Assembly: GCA_963826165.1 (NCBI GenBank) | Contig: CAWGWC010000024.1 | Location: forward strand, 124,001-188,000 | DNA: 64,000 bases | From: JACVRW01 sp963826165 | GTDB lineage: Bacteria > Actinomycetota > Thermoleophilia > Solirubrobacterales > Thermoleophilaceae | Direction: 5' to 3' | Part shown: positions 51,334-60,041 of the stretch, one piece after another | Numbering within the stretch: the first letter of the stretch is position 1 | Layout of the letters: each line of letters begins with the position of its first letter | Notes under the pieces: model-generated | Seen by the model: the letters and a program-made list of their open reading frames with translations, nothing else | Database searches by the model: none | Told to the model about the DNA's origin: nothing | Translations under genes and position numbers: made by a program

Positions 51334-51843
51334 TCAGGCCGCCTCGGAGCCGCGCTCGAGCGCCCGCACGGCGTCGTAGGCGACCTCTGGCGAGTACCCG
51401 CGCCGCACGAGCAGCCGCCATGCCCGGTCTCGCTCGCGGTCGTCGCGAGGCGGATCGCGAAAGCGCCGCTCGAGCAGCGTCATGGCCGTGCCGAGCTCGG
51501 CCTGCCGGTCGCGGTCGCAGAGCGCGGCCTCGATGAGCTCGGGCGGGACGCCTCGCCGCTGGAGGTCCCTCGCGATCCGCTCGCTGCCCCACTGCTCGAG
51601 CTCGCGCTTGTCCTCGGCGAACTGGCACGCGTAGCGGGCGTCATCGAGAAAACCGCCGGCGGTCAGCTCCTCGACGGCGAAGTCGATCGCGAGCGGATCG
51701 ACCCGCTTGCGCTCCAGGCACGTACGCAACTCGGCCACCGTGCGCTCCCGGCGCCCAACCGCCTTGTAGGCGAGGTCAACCGCTCGCTCGGTCTCGGAGC
51801 GCCCTGCCGGGGGGACCGTCGCCTCGAGCTCGATCTCGTCCAT
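51334..51843 (-). CDS. recX: regulatory protein RecX
   Basis: A 169-residue all-helical protein of three-helix repeats: RAVDLAYKAVGRRERTVAELRTCLERKRVDPLAI and FLDDARYACQFAEDKRELEQWGSERIARDLQRRGVPPELIEAAL. RecX binds RecA filaments and limits them. It is 24 nt downstream of recA on the same strand, the usual order. Confidence 0.95.
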   Translation of the reverse strand: MDEIELEATVPPAGRSETERAVDLAYKAVGRRERTVAELRTCLERKRVDPLAIDFAVEELTAGGFLDDARYACQFAEDKRELEQWGSERIARDLQRRGVPPELIEAALCDRDRQAELGTAMTLLERRFRDPPRDDRERDRAWRLLVRRGYSPEVAYDAVRALERGSEAA

Positions 51844-51867
51844 GCCGAAGCCGCGGAACGTGGGCTG

Positions 51868-52980
51868 CTAGGCCGCCTCGCGTTCCTCGCCGCCCGGCGC
51901 GGGGGCTTCCTCTTCCCCGGTGGCGTCGGCCTTATCCGGCTCGACCGCCGCCAGCGGCGCGCCGGCGGGCTCGACGCCGAGGGCCGCGTAGATCTTGCCC
52001 TCGATCTCGAGTGCCACCTGAGGGTTCTCGCGCAGGTAGCCCTTCACGTTGTTGCGGCCCTGCCCCAGGCGCTCCTCCCCGTATGAGAAGAAGGAGCCTG
52101 ACTTCTGGACGATGCCGTGCTCGATTCCCAGATCGAGGATGCAGCCCTCCGAGCTGATGCCCTGGCCGTATTCGATGTCGAACTCGGCCTGGCGAAACGG
52201 CGCCGCGACCTTGTTCTTGACCACCTTGACGCGCACGCGGTTGCCGATCGCCTCGGTGCCCTCCTTGAGCGTCTCGATGCGGCGGATGTCGAGCCGCTGG
52301 GACGAATAGAACTTGAGCGCGCGGCCGCCGGGCTGCGTCTCCGGGCTACCGAACATCACCCCCACCTTCTCGCGGATCTGGTTGGTGAAGATGCAGAGCG
52401 TGTTGGCCCGGTTGAGGTTTCCGGCCAGCTTGCGCATCGCCTGGGACATCATGCGCGCCTGGAGGCCGACCGTCTGGTCGCCCATCTGGCCCTCGAGCTC
52501 GGCCTTGGGCGTGAGCGCGGCCACCGAGTCGATCGCGACGATGTCCACCGCTCCCGACCGGATCAGCAGATCGGCGATCTCGAGCGCCTGCTCGCCGTGG
52601 TCGGGCTGGGAGACGAGCAGCTCGTCCACGTCGACGCCGATCCGCTTGGCGTAGACCGGGTCCATGGCATGCTCGGCGTCGATGAAGGCGCAGATGCCGC
52701 CCAGCTTCTGGGCGTTGGCCAGCACGTGGTAGAGCAGGGTTGTCTTACCGGAGGACTCCGGCCCGAACACCTCGACGATCCGCCCGCGCGGGACACCGCC
52801 CACGCCCAGCGCCAGGTCGAGCGACAGCGCTCCGGTGGGTATGGCCGCCACCTTGACCTGGTAGGCGTCGTCTCCCATCTTCATGATCGAGCCCTGGCCG
52901 AACTGGCGCTCGATCTGGGTTAGGGCACCCTTGAGCGCCGACTCGCGCGCCTGGGCGGCCTTCTGCTGCTCCTTGTCCAT
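51868..52980 (-). CDS. recA: recombinase A
   Basis: A 370-residue RecA. Walker A GPESSGKTTLLYHVL, Walker B VDIVAIDSVAALTP, loop 1 region GLQARMMSQAMRKLAGN, and loop 2 FTNQIREKVGVMFGSPETQPGGRALKFYSSQRLDIR are complete. The acidic tail (EEEAPAPGGEE) ends the protein. It catalyses strand exchange and SOS signalling. A strong ribosome site, GAGGAG, precedes ATG 52980. Confidence 0.99.
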   Translation of the reverse strand: MDKEQQKAAQARESALKGALTQIERQFGQGSIMKMGDDAYQVKVAAIPTGALSLDLALGVGGVPRGRIVEVFGPESSGKTTLLYHVLANAQKLGGICAFIDAEHAMDPVYAKRIGVDVDELLVSQPDHGEQALEIADLLIRSGAVDIVAIDSVAALTPKAELEGQMGDQTVGLQARMMSQAMRKLAGNLNRANTLCIFTNQIREKVGVMFGSPETQPGGRALKFYSSQRLDIRRIETLKEGTEAIGNRVRVKVVKNKVAAPFRQAEFDIEYGQGISSEGCILDLGIEHGIVQKSGSFFSYGEERLGQGRNNVKGYLRENPQVALEIEGKIYAALGVEPAGAPLAAVEPDKADATGEEEAPAPGGEEREAA

Positions 52981-53020
52981 GCTGTTTCTCCTCGAAGCTC
53001 TTGAGGGTCACAAGCTAGGA

Positions 53021-53042
53021 GTCCGCTCGGACAGCATGTTCG
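53021..53042 (-). promoter_or_regulatory. possible SOS-box-like dyad upstream of recA
   Basis: CGGACAGCATGTTCG (53028-53042) has arms that match GTTCG/CGAAC at four of five positions, with a 5-bp gap instead of the 4 bp in the Gram-positive LexA box CGAACnnnnGTTCG. An overlapping perfect dyad GTCCG-CT-CGGAC lies at 53021-53032. Both are 41-62 nt upstream of the recA ATG. Only suggestive. Confidence 0.3.
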
Positions 53043-53103
53043 CCCCCCGCCAATGTCCTGACCGCAACGGCGGTCTGCTAGAAGAAGCGAGCGAGGAGCT
53101 GAC

Positions 53104-53598
53104 GTGTACCGGTACGAACAGGCCAACCCGATACAACGGCTGATCCGCTGGTCCGCCGGCCTGGCTCCGATGTCGTGGTTCTACGCCCGCACCCTGCGCC
53201 ACATCGATCGCGTGGTGTACGGGGTCACGCGCGGCCGGGCCACCTTCACGTCGTTTATCAGCGGGCTGCCCGTGGTGCTGTTGACCACCACCGGCGCCCG
53301 CAGCGGTCGCCTGCGCACCCTGCCTCTGGTGGGCGTGCCGGAGGGTGAGCGCCTCATCGTGATCGCCTCCAACTTCGGGCAGCACCACAATCCGGCCTGG
53401 TACTTCAACCTGCGCGCTCACCCCCGCGCCACGATCGAGTTCGGAGGGGAGCGGCGAGAGGTGGAGGCTCAGGAGCTCAGCGGCGACGAGCGCGAGCGCT
53501 GGTACGCGCTCGGCATGGACATCTATCCCGGCTGGGCCTCCTACCGCCGGCGCGCGGCACATCGCCAGATCCCGGTGATGGAGCTGCGTCCAGCCTGA
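53104..53598 (+). CDS. nitroreductase/deazaflavin (F420)-dependent oxidoreductase, Ddn family
   Basis: A 164-residue split-barrel protein with VVLLTTTGARSGRLRTLPLVGVPEGERLIVIASNFGQHHNPAWYFNLRAHPRATIEF, the Ddn/FDOR-A signature. Members use F420H2 to reduce quinones or nitro compounds. It starts at GTG 53104 and is a plus-strand insert between recA and a minus-strand group. Confidence 0.93.
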   Translation: MYRYEQANPIQRLIRWSAGLAPMSWFYARTLRHIDRVVYGVTRGRATFTSFISGLPVVLLTTTGARSGRLRTLPLVGVPEGERLIVIASNFGQHHNPAWYFNLRAHPRATIEFGGERREVEAQELSGDERERWYALGMDIYPGWASYRRRAAHRQIPVMELRPA

Positions 53599-53616
53599 GC
53601 GCCGCTCCGGCGCCGG

Positions 53617-54357
53617 TCAGCGGCGCAAGCAGACCTGCACCTCGGTCCGGTAGCTCACCGTCACCGGGTCTTTCCCCACCAGCCCGCGGGCGGCGCCGAT
53701 GACCTCCTCTCGTTGAGCCGCCGGCAGCGAGGCGATGAAGCTGATCGAGCCGACGCGGTCGGCCATGCCCTGGCTGTCGAGGGTCTGACGGTTGCCGAAG
53801 CGGCGCTCCTCGAGCGCCCCGAACAGGCCGGCGGTGCGACTGAAGGCCGCGCGCCATTCGTTCGAGTGGTAGCTGGGGGTATCTCGGCGATGGGGCGCGA
53901 TCAGGGCCTCGGCCGCCCGGTTCACCGGATCGTCCTTCAGCCAGCGGTTCCAGATGAGCGCGAGCGCCCCACCCGGCCGGAGCACGCGATGGATCTCCTG
54001 CAGCGCGCGTGGCCCATCGAACCAGTGGAAGGCCTGGGCGACGGTCACTACATCGACCGCGGCGTCCGGGAGGGGTATCGCCTCGGCGGTTCCGTCCAGG
54101 ATCCGCGCTCCTGCCGGAAGCGCCGAGCGCATCTCGGCCACGGGCTCCACGGCGACGATCTCGGCTCCCGTGGTGAGCAGCTCCCGCGTGAGCACGCCGG
54201 TCCCCGCCGCCAGGTCGAGAACGATCCGTCCCGGACCGAGCGCCAGCCGGCCGGTAAGCCAGCTCAACGCCTCCTCGGGATATCCCGGGCGGCCGCGCTC
54301 GTAGGCGCGCGCACCTCGCGCGAAGCCGGCAGCGGCGGCCGGGTGGAGCGCGGTCAC
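53617..54357 (-). CDS. SAM-dependent methyltransferase (UbiE-like)
   Basis: A 246-residue class I methyltransferase with motif I LDLAAGTGVLTRELLTTG, acidic VAVEPVAEM, VTVAQAFHWFDGPRAL and LRPGGALALIWNRW. It starts at GTG 54357 overlapping the acetyltransferase TGA (GTGA), hence coupled. Target unknown. Confidence 0.9.
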   Translation of the reverse strand: MTALHPAAAAGFARGARAYERGRPGYPEEALSWLTGRLALGPGRIVLDLAAGTGVLTRELLTTGAEIVAVEPVAEMRSALPAGARILDGTAEAIPLPDAAVDVVTVAQAFHWFDGPRALQEIHRVLRPGGALALIWNRWLKDDPVNRAAEALIAPHRRDTPSYHSNEWRAAFSRTAGLFGALEERRFGNRQTLDSQGMADRVGSISFIASLPAAQREEVIGAARGLVGKDPVTVSYRTEVQVCLRR

Positions 54358-54908
54358 GGCTCGACGTCCGGGGCCAGCCGGGCAAACATCACGAGGTCCT
54401 CGAGCACGCCGTGACGGCGCCGGTAGCGCCGGAGCAGTCCCTCGCGGGTGAACCCGGCGCGCTCGGCCAGCCGCACCGACGCCGTGTTCTCGGGGTGGGC
54501 GAGCAGCTCCAGCCGTTCGAGCCCGAGGTCGCCGAGCGCCCAGCCGGACAGCAGGCAAACGGCCTGCGTGCCCGCACCGCGTCCCCGCGCCTCGCGCGCC
54601 ATCCAGTAGCCGATCTCCCCCTTGCGGCTGCTCCAATCGAAGTTCGACATGCCGACCGAGCCGAGCACGGCGTCGCCCGGATCCACCACCGCCAGGGAAA
54701 GCTCACGGCCGGAGCGCATGGCCACATCACGGCCGGAGAGGAACTCGAGCGCGTTCTGCTCGGTGTACCGGCGAGGGATCCCCGTCCAGCGCGGGATCTC
54801 GGGGTCGCGGCAGGCCGCGGCGATGGCCGCGGCATCGAAGTCGCGCCACGCCCGCAGCGCGATCCCCCCGCCCAGCAGCGGCGGGTCGGGCAAGGCGAGC
54901 GCGGGCAT
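54354..54908 (-). CDS. GNAT acetyltransferase (RimJ/RimL-like)
   Basis: A 184-residue GNAT protein of the ribosomal-N-acetyltransferase type: GIALRAWRDFDAAAIAAACRDPEI at the N terminus, IGYWMAREARGRGAGTQAVCLLSGWALGDLGLERLEL with the Q/RxxGxG/A acetyl-CoA loop, and NTASVRLAERAGFTREGLLR. Substrate unknown. First gene of a coupled pair with the methyltransferase. Confidence 0.92.
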   Translation of the reverse strand: MPALALPDPPLLGGGIALRAWRDFDAAAIAAACRDPEIPRWTGIPRRYTEQNALEFLSGRDVAMRSGRELSLAVVDPGDAVLGSVGMSNFDWSSRKGEIGYWMAREARGRGAGTQAVCLLSGWALGDLGLERLELLAHPENTASVRLAERAGFTREGLLRRYRRRHGVLEDLVMFARLAPDVEP

Positions 54909-54944
54909 GCGCGAAACGGTACGTGAGCCGTTCGGGGCCGGCCT

Positions 54945-55502
54945 CTAGAACGGCTGCCGCGACAGCGGCTCGTACAGCGCGCCCTGGGGGCGCAGCGTGG
55001 AGCGGTAGAGGGTGAGAGTGGACGCTGCGAAGGGCTCACCGGGCGGCGGGACATCGGGCAGCCGCCCCACCCGGCGCCGGCCGCGCTTCACCCGCGCCAG
55101 GGTCAGGTGCGGCCAGAAGGGCCGCTTCTCGGGGCGATACCAGCCGCCTGCCTCCAGGGCGTCCGAGCACGCGGCCTGCAACCCGCCGGCGCGGCCGTCC
55201 TCGTCGGCCAGGTCCAGGGCGAACAGCCGCGGGTCGCGCGGAGGCACGGGACGGACCTCGGCCGGGGTCAGTCGCGGCGCTCCGAGCCCTGCGGTCGTGC
55301 CGAAGGCCGCCTCGGCGATGCGTCCAGCCGCCGATTCGTCCTGCCAGCCGAGGAACACGAGGGTCACGTGCAGGTTCTCCGCGGGCACCGGCCGCAGGTC
55401 CTCGCGTCCCGCCACGAGCGCGTCGCGCCAGCCCGCCAGGGCCGTCCTGGCTCCCGCGGGGAGGTCCAAGGCCAGAAAGAGACGGCAGCGCGGCCCGCTC
55501 AG
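54945..55502 (-). CDS. thpR: RNA 2',3'-cyclic phosphodiesterase
   Basis: A 185-residue 2H phosphoesterase with both catalytic motifs, HVTL and HLTL (in NLHVTLVFLG and PFWPHLTLARV), and the start CRLFLALDLPAGARTAL. No ATG, GTG or TTG fits the N terminus. A CTG at 55502 overlaps the upstream cinA stop (CTGA), the same 4-nt overlap pattern as in its neighbours, so I accept CTG as start. It opens 2',3'-cyclic phosphate ends of RNA. Confidence 0.88.
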   Translation of the reverse strand: MSGPRCRLFLALDLPAGARTALAGWRDALVAGREDLRPVPAENLHVTLVFLGWQDESAAGRIAEAAFGTTAGLGAPRLTPAEVRPVPPRDPRLFALDLADEDGRAGGLQAACSDALEAGGWYRPEKRPFWPHLTLARVKRGRRRVGRLPDVPPPGEPFAASTLTLYRSTLRPQGALYEPLSRQPF

Positions 55503-56032
55503 GGAAAACCGTCCTCCCCGGTCAGGGCACGGCGCAGCAGGTGCATGGCGACGGTGGTCGAGCGGTCGCGGATGTCGGCCCGATCGCCGGGCAGGAGCGC
55601 CCGCCGGGTGATCCCGCCACCCTCGGCCAGGCGCACGCTCCAGCACACCGTGCCCACGGGCTTGTCCTCCGTGCCGCCGTCCGGGCCCGCCACGCCGGTT
55701 ACCGACACCGCCGTGTTCACCCCGAAGCGGCGCAGTGCGCCCTCGGCCATCGCTGTCGCCACCTCTTCGGAGACCGCACCGTGCGTCTCGATCAACGCCG
55801 GGTCCACGCCCAGCAGGTCGAGCTTCGCGTCGTTGGCATAGGCCACCACGCCGCCGGCGACGTATGCCGAGGAGCCCGGCCGGTCGGTGAGTCGCGCGGC
55901 CACCAGCCCGGCGGTGCAGGACTCCGCCGTCGCGACGGTCCGGCCCGCGAGCAGCGAGGCCACCTGATCGTCCACGCGCGAACCGTCCTCCGAGAAGATC
56001 TCGCGGGCGTGCCGGTCGCGCACCAGCTCCAT
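55499..56032 (-). CDS. cinA: CinA C-terminal half: nicotinamide-nucleotide amidohydrolase domain (detached by a frameshift)
   Basis: A 177-residue PncC domain: AESCTAGLVAARLTDRPGSSAYVAGGVVAYANDAKLDLLGV, HGAVSEEVATAMAEGA, and TGVAGPDGGTEDKPVGTV. It hydrolyses nicotinamide mononucleotide to nicotinate mononucleotide. The nominal ATG 56032 overlaps the TGA of the N-terminal half. In the minus-one frame the sequence RAAETYRRLMELVRDRH reads straight through from the first half, as in intact CinA. A lost G in the GGG run at 56056-56061 explains the split, and the joined length of about 425 residues equals that of normal CinA. Confidence 0.9.
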   Translation of the reverse strand: MELVRDRHAREIFSEDGSRVDDQVASLLAGRTVATAESCTAGLVAARLTDRPGSSAYVAGGVVAYANDAKLDLLGVDPALIETHGAVSEEVATAMAEGALRRFGVNTAVSVTGVAGPDGGTEDKPVGTVCWSVRLAEGGGITRRALLPGDRADIRDRSTTVAMHLLRRALTGEDGFP

Positions 56033-56775
56033 CAGCCGTCGGTAGGTCTCTGCCGCCCGGGCTCGAAGCGCGTGACCATCTCGATCTCACCCCGTCGCAG
56101 GCACGTGGTGATCTCGAGCGCCTCGAAGCCGCTCACGTCGCGCTCGGCCTCGCGCAGCGTCTCGGCCAGCCCGGACTCGGGCAGCCCGAACATGCGCACC
56201 ATCTCCTGCCGGTAGTTCGTGCGGGAGGCGATCGCCGCTTGGACCGTCTCGCTGGCCACGGCCACGTCCCACATCGGCTGCAGCTCGCGCGGCGGCCCCG
56301 GCAGCACCACCACGACCGGCGAGCCCGGCACCACCAGGCCCGGCGCGGTACCGACCGGGTCGATCACCTCGGCGCCCTCGGGGATCATGGCCTGCTTTCG
56401 GTTGGCGGCCCGCATCGCCTCGGGATCCCAGTGGGTGAAGCGCTGCATCAGCGGCTGCAGGATCTCGAAGATGCGCTGCTCGAGCCGCTGATCGAGCACC
56501 AGCTCACGCTCGGCGAAGCGGGCGACGATCTCGACCGTCATGTCGTCGGCGGTGGGGCCCAGGCCGCCGCTCGTGATCACCAGGTCCAGCTCCTGGGCGG
56601 CCATGAAGCGCAGCTGCGCCTCGATGTCCTCGGGCCGGTCACCGCAGATGGTGATGTGGGCCAGCTCGACCCCCTGCTCGAGCAGCCGGTCCGACAGCCA
56701 GGGGCCGTTGCGGTCCTGGACCCGGCCGGTGAGCACCTCGGTTCCGGTGACGACGATGCCCGCGCGCGCAGCCAT
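56032..56775 (-). CDS. cinA: CinA N-terminal half: molybdopterin-binding-like (COG1058) domain
   Basis: A 247-residue piece from ATG 56775: GIVVTGTEVLTGRVQDRNGPWLSDRLLEQG, TSGGLGPTADDMTVE, and PGLVVPGSPVVVVLPGPPREL, typical of the CinA COG1058 domain. In full CinA it removes the ADP-ribose part of NAD-derived by-products. The last 5-6 residues (RQRPTDG) are out of frame; see the downstream half. Starts 4 nt after the stop of the RodZ-like gene. Confidence 0.92.
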   Translation of the reverse strand: MAARAGIVVTGTEVLTGRVQDRNGPWLSDRLLEQGVELAHITICGDRPEDIEAQLRFMAAQELDLVITSGGLGPTADDMTVEIVARFAERELVLDQRLEQRIFEILQPLMQRFTHWDPEAMRAANRKQAMIPEGAEVIDPVGTAPGLVVPGSPVVVVLPGPPRELQPMWDVAVASETVQAAIASRTNYRQEMVRMFGLPESGLAETLREAERDVSGFEALEITTCLRRGEIEMVTRFEPGRQRPTDG

Positions 56776-56779
56776 CAGG

Positions 56780-57532
56780 TCAGGCGCAGGGCCGCTCGCC
56801 CAACGGGATCGGCCGAGAGCCGCCGACGGTGAAGGCAAACCCCACAGGCTCGGGCCCGGGCTCGAGCGGTACGCGCTTGCCGTTCTTGGTCAGCCGCACG
56901 TCGGTCTTGCCGAGGTTCACCCTCACGCGCCTGCCACGGAAGGTCTGGGCGGCGTCGATGGTGCCCTGGAAGACGACCGGCGAGCCGGCGCCGCGGTCGA
57001 TGCACACGTACGTGGGCGTGATGGGCGCGATGCGCAGCACCACGCGGGTCGGCGCGGGGCGGTCCCGGCGCCGTGGCCGGTTCGGGGTCGTGTCGGTCTC
57101 GGGCGTGGTGTCCGCGGCCTGGTCGGAGCCACCGTCCCCGTCGCCGCCCGAGAGCAGGCCGACCGCCACGAGAGCACCCACGATCCCCACCAGGATCAGG
57201 AGCAGCAGCGAGCCGGCGCCCAGGCGCGGTCCGCTGCGCCGCCGGTCGCGAGCGAGGTTCGGCGGGCCCAGCGACTGGATGTGCTCGACGTCGTCGCCGC
57301 CCTCGTAGCGGGTGCGGTAGTCCTCGAGGATGAGGTGCGGGTCCAGGCCGAGCAGCTCGGCGTAGGTGCGCAGGAACGTCTTGACGAACGTGGGCCCGGG
57401 GAGCATCCCGAACTCCTCGTTCTCGAGCGCGCGCAGGTACTTGGCCCGGATCTTGGTGCGCTCCTCGACATCCGCGATGTCGAGTCGCTGCCGCATCCGT
57501 GCCTCTCGCAGCGTGTCGCCGATGCTCGGCAT
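56780..57532 (-). CDS. RodZ-like HTH membrane protein
   Basis: A 250-residue protein. An N-terminal xre-type HTH (GDTLREARMRQRLDIADVEERTKIRAKYLRALENEEF) is followed by FVKTFLRTYAELLGLDPHLILEDYR. One transmembrane helix (about 117-137) and a proline/threonine-rich linker lead to an extracytoplasmic beta domain with the DUF4115-like pattern. RodZ links cell-shape proteins to the membrane. Here it is in an operon between ftsK and cinA, as in many Gram-positives. Confidence 0.88.
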   Translation of the reverse strand: MPSIGDTLREARMRQRLDIADVEERTKIRAKYLRALENEEFGMLPGPTFVKTFLRTYAELLGLDPHLILEDYRTRYEGGDDVEHIQSLGPPNLARDRRRSGPRLGAGSLLLLILVGIVGALVAVGLLSGGDGDGGSDQAADTTPETDTTPNRPRRRDRPAPTRVVLRIAPITPTYVCIDRGAGSPVVFQGTIDAAQTFRGRRVRVNLGKTDVRLTKNGKRVPLEPGPEPVGFAFTVGGSRPIPLGERPCA

Positions 57533-57562
57533 TGGGCACGGATTCTGACGATCGCGGGCGGG

Positions 57563-59989
57563 CTAGTCCTCGGCGGACGCGCCCACGGCGGCGTCGGCGA
57601 GGCTCTCCAGCACCCGCGGGAGGTCAGCCTCGGTGATCAGCACCTGGCGAGCCTTGGAGCCCTCGTAGCCCGAGATCACGCCGCGGCGCTCCATCATGTC
57701 GATCAGCCGGCCCGCACGCGTGTAGCCCACGCGCAGGCGCCTCTGAAGCATCGATGTCGAGGCGCTCCCCATCTGCACCACCGTGGCCACGGCATCGGCC
57801 AGCAGGTCGTCCTGGTCGGGGTCGAAGTCGCCATCGGCGGCGGCCTCGTCTGCCTCGGGCTCCACCGCCTCGAGCAGCTCCTCCTGCAGCTCGGGCTCTC
57901 CCTGGAGTCGCCAGTAGTCGGTGAGCTTCTCGATCTCCTCCTCGGCGATGAACGCGCCCTGGATGCGGGCCGAGCGCGACTCGCCCGACGGCCGGAAGAG
58001 CATGTCTCCCTGTCCCAGCAGCGACTCGGCGCCGTTCTGGTCGAGGATCACGCGGGAGTCGGTCTGCGACGAAACGGCAAAGGCGATGCGGGCGGGAACG
58101 TTCGCCTTGATCATTCCCGTGATCACGTCCGCGCTCGGGCGCTGGGTGGCCAGCACCAGGTGGATGCCCACGGCGCGCGACTTCTGCGCCAGGCGAATGA
58201 TCGAGTCCTCCACGTCCGCGGGAGCGACCATCATCAGGTCGGCCAGCTCGTCGATCACGCAGAGGATGTACGGCAGCGGCGCCTCGCCCTGCTTGACCCG
58301 CACGCGGTTGAGCTCCACCAGGTTGCGCGTCTTGGCCTTGCTCATCACGCCGTAGCGCTCCTCCATCTCCTTGAGCAGGTTGCCGAGCACGTTGGCCGCC
58401 AGCCGAGGACTCGTGACCACCGGCGTGAGCAGGTGCGGAATGCCCTCGTAGTAGTTGAGCTCGACCCGCTTGGGGTCGATCAGCACCATGCGCACATCGT
58501 TGGGTGAGGAGCGAAGCAGCACGCTCGACAGCATGGCGTTGACACAGCCCGACTTGCCCGAGCCGGTGGTGCCGGCGATGAGGATGTGCGGCTGCTTGGC
58601 GAGATCGGTGCCGATCGCCTTGCCGGCGATGTCCTTGCCCAGCCAGACCGACAGCGGCGACCAGCCGGAGGGAGGATCCTGGAGGACATCGCCCAGGTGG
58701 ACCATGCGGCGCACGCGGTTGGGCACCTCCACCCCCACCGCTTGCTTTCCCGGCACCGGGGCCAGGATGCGCACCTGCTCCGCCGCCAGCGCGTACGCGA
58801 TGTCGTCCTTCAGCTGAGCGACCTTGGACATCTTGACCCCGGGCGCCAGCCGCAGCTCGTACCGCGTGACGTGCGGGCCCGTGACCGTGCCGATCACCCG
58901 GGCGTCGACGCTGAAGTGGCCGAGCGCCTCCACCAGGGCGGTTCCCACCTTCTCGATGCCCTTGGTGTCGATCTTCTGCGCGCCGTTGCTGCGCTTGAGG
59001 AAGGAGAGCTTGGGCATGCGGTAGTCCACGCCCTCGGATTCCGTGACCGGTGAGCGGCGGTGACCCATCGGGGTGAGCTCGTCTGGAGCGGGTTCGGGCT
59101 GCTCGTCCTCGTCGGTCGGCTCCGGCAGTGGTTCGGGCTCCGGTTGCTCGTCCCATTCGGGATCGGCGAGCTCCTCCTCCTCCTCCTCGTGGTTGTCGCC
59201 GCCGTAGAGGTCGGGGTAGCGCTCGGAGCCGTCGAGAGCGGGGGCCTCGACGTGGGTGGCGCGCACCACGGGCTCGCGATCGTCGGGCTCGGGTGGCTCG
59301 AGGGGCTCCGGCTCGTCTGGTTGCGGGCGGCGCTCGGTCGCCGAGGGCGGCAACGGGCGGGTGGGCAGATTGAGGGTGTCGGCCGTGCGCCGCACCCGGT
59401 CGCCGGTGGTGGAGGCCGCCTGGCGGGTGGCGTTCAGCAGCCCCGCGACCGAAGCCCCGGTGAGGAGCAGAACGCCGGCGATGAGCAGGAACACGAACAG
59501 GATGTGCGACCCCGCCAGCGAGAACAGCTTGCTCGAGGTCCAGAGCAGCGATTCGCCGATCACGCCACCGTGGCGCTCCAGGTAGGCGGCATCGAGGAAG
59601 CCGTCGCGCGGCCCGTCTCCGGGGCCCAGACCCAGCGACCCGGCCGCGAAGCCGAGCGTGAGCGCCCCGCCCAGGCAGGCGGCACCCGTCTTGAACGGGT
59701 GCGTGCTGGGCAGCGACGGGCGCATGATCAGCAGGCCGCCGGCGGCCAGCAGCGCCACCGGGGCTGCGTAGGCAACCGCTCCGAACAGGAACCGGAGGCC
59801 GTCGGCCAGCGCGGCGCCCAGCTGGCCGCCCTGCCAGCCGAAGTAGAAGACACAGGTGAAGAAGGCGGCGAAGGCAACGAGGCCGAGGCCGATCAGGTCC
59901 CAGTGTCGCTGCTCGAATCGCGGCAGGTCGAACTGGGGCCACCAGGCCCCGCGCGCACGGCGGCGCTTCCTGCGGCGTGTCGCAGCCAT
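57563..59989 (-). CDS. ftsK: DNA translocase FtsK/SpoIIIE
   Basis: An 808-residue chromosome-segregation motor. Four to five N-terminal membrane helices (about 28-240) come first. An acidic Glu/Pro linker (about 250-350) follows. The motor has Walker A AGTTGSGKSGCVNAMLSSVL, Walker B YILCVIDELADLMM, and QKSRAVGIHLVLATQRPSADVITG. The C-terminal winged-helix gamma domain (SASTSMLQRRLRVGYTRAGRLIDMMERRGVISG) reads orientation sequences. I use ATG 59989 (MAATRRRKRRR). The longer open frame upstream is not coding-like. Confidence 0.97.
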   Translation of the reverse strand: MAATRRRKRRRARGAWWPQFDLPRFEQRHWDLIGLGLVAFAAFFTCVFYFGWQGGQLGAALADGLRFLFGAVAYAAPVALLAAGGLLIMRPSLPSTHPFKTGAACLGGALTLGFAAGSLGLGPGDGPRDGFLDAAYLERHGGVIGESLLWTSSKLFSLAGSHILFVFLLIAGVLLLTGASVAGLLNATRQAASTTGDRVRRTADTLNLPTRPLPPSATERRPQPDEPEPLEPPEPDDREPVVRATHVEAPALDGSERYPDLYGGDNHEEEEEELADPEWDEQPEPEPLPEPTDEDEQPEPAPDELTPMGHRRSPVTESEGVDYRMPKLSFLKRSNGAQKIDTKGIEKVGTALVEALGHFSVDARVIGTVTGPHVTRYELRLAPGVKMSKVAQLKDDIAYALAAEQVRILAPVPGKQAVGVEVPNRVRRMVHLGDVLQDPPSGWSPLSVWLGKDIAGKAIGTDLAKQPHILIAGTTGSGKSGCVNAMLSSVLLRSSPNDVRMVLIDPKRVELNYYEGIPHLLTPVVTSPRLAANVLGNLLKEMEERYGVMSKAKTRNLVELNRVRVKQGEAPLPYILCVIDELADLMMVAPADVEDSIIRLAQKSRAVGIHLVLATQRPSADVITGMIKANVPARIAFAVSSQTDSRVILDQNGAESLLGQGDMLFRPSGESRSARIQGAFIAEEEIEKLTDYWRLQGEPELQEELLEAVEPEADEAAADGDFDPDQDDLLADAVATVVQMGSASTSMLQRRLRVGYTRAGRLIDMMERRGVISGYEGSKARQVLITEADLPRVLESLADAAVGASAED

Positions 59990-60041
59990 CCCGGGGACAT
60001 TCGACGGATAGCCGCGCCTCACCTCCCTACCATGAGTCCCG

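Noticed and set aside
56540..58507. 655-codon plus-strand open frame
   Set aside because: Antisense to cinA, the RodZ-like gene and ftsK, all with clear motifs.
57624..59942. 772-codon minus-strand open frame
   Set aside because: Out-of-frame shadow of ftsK.
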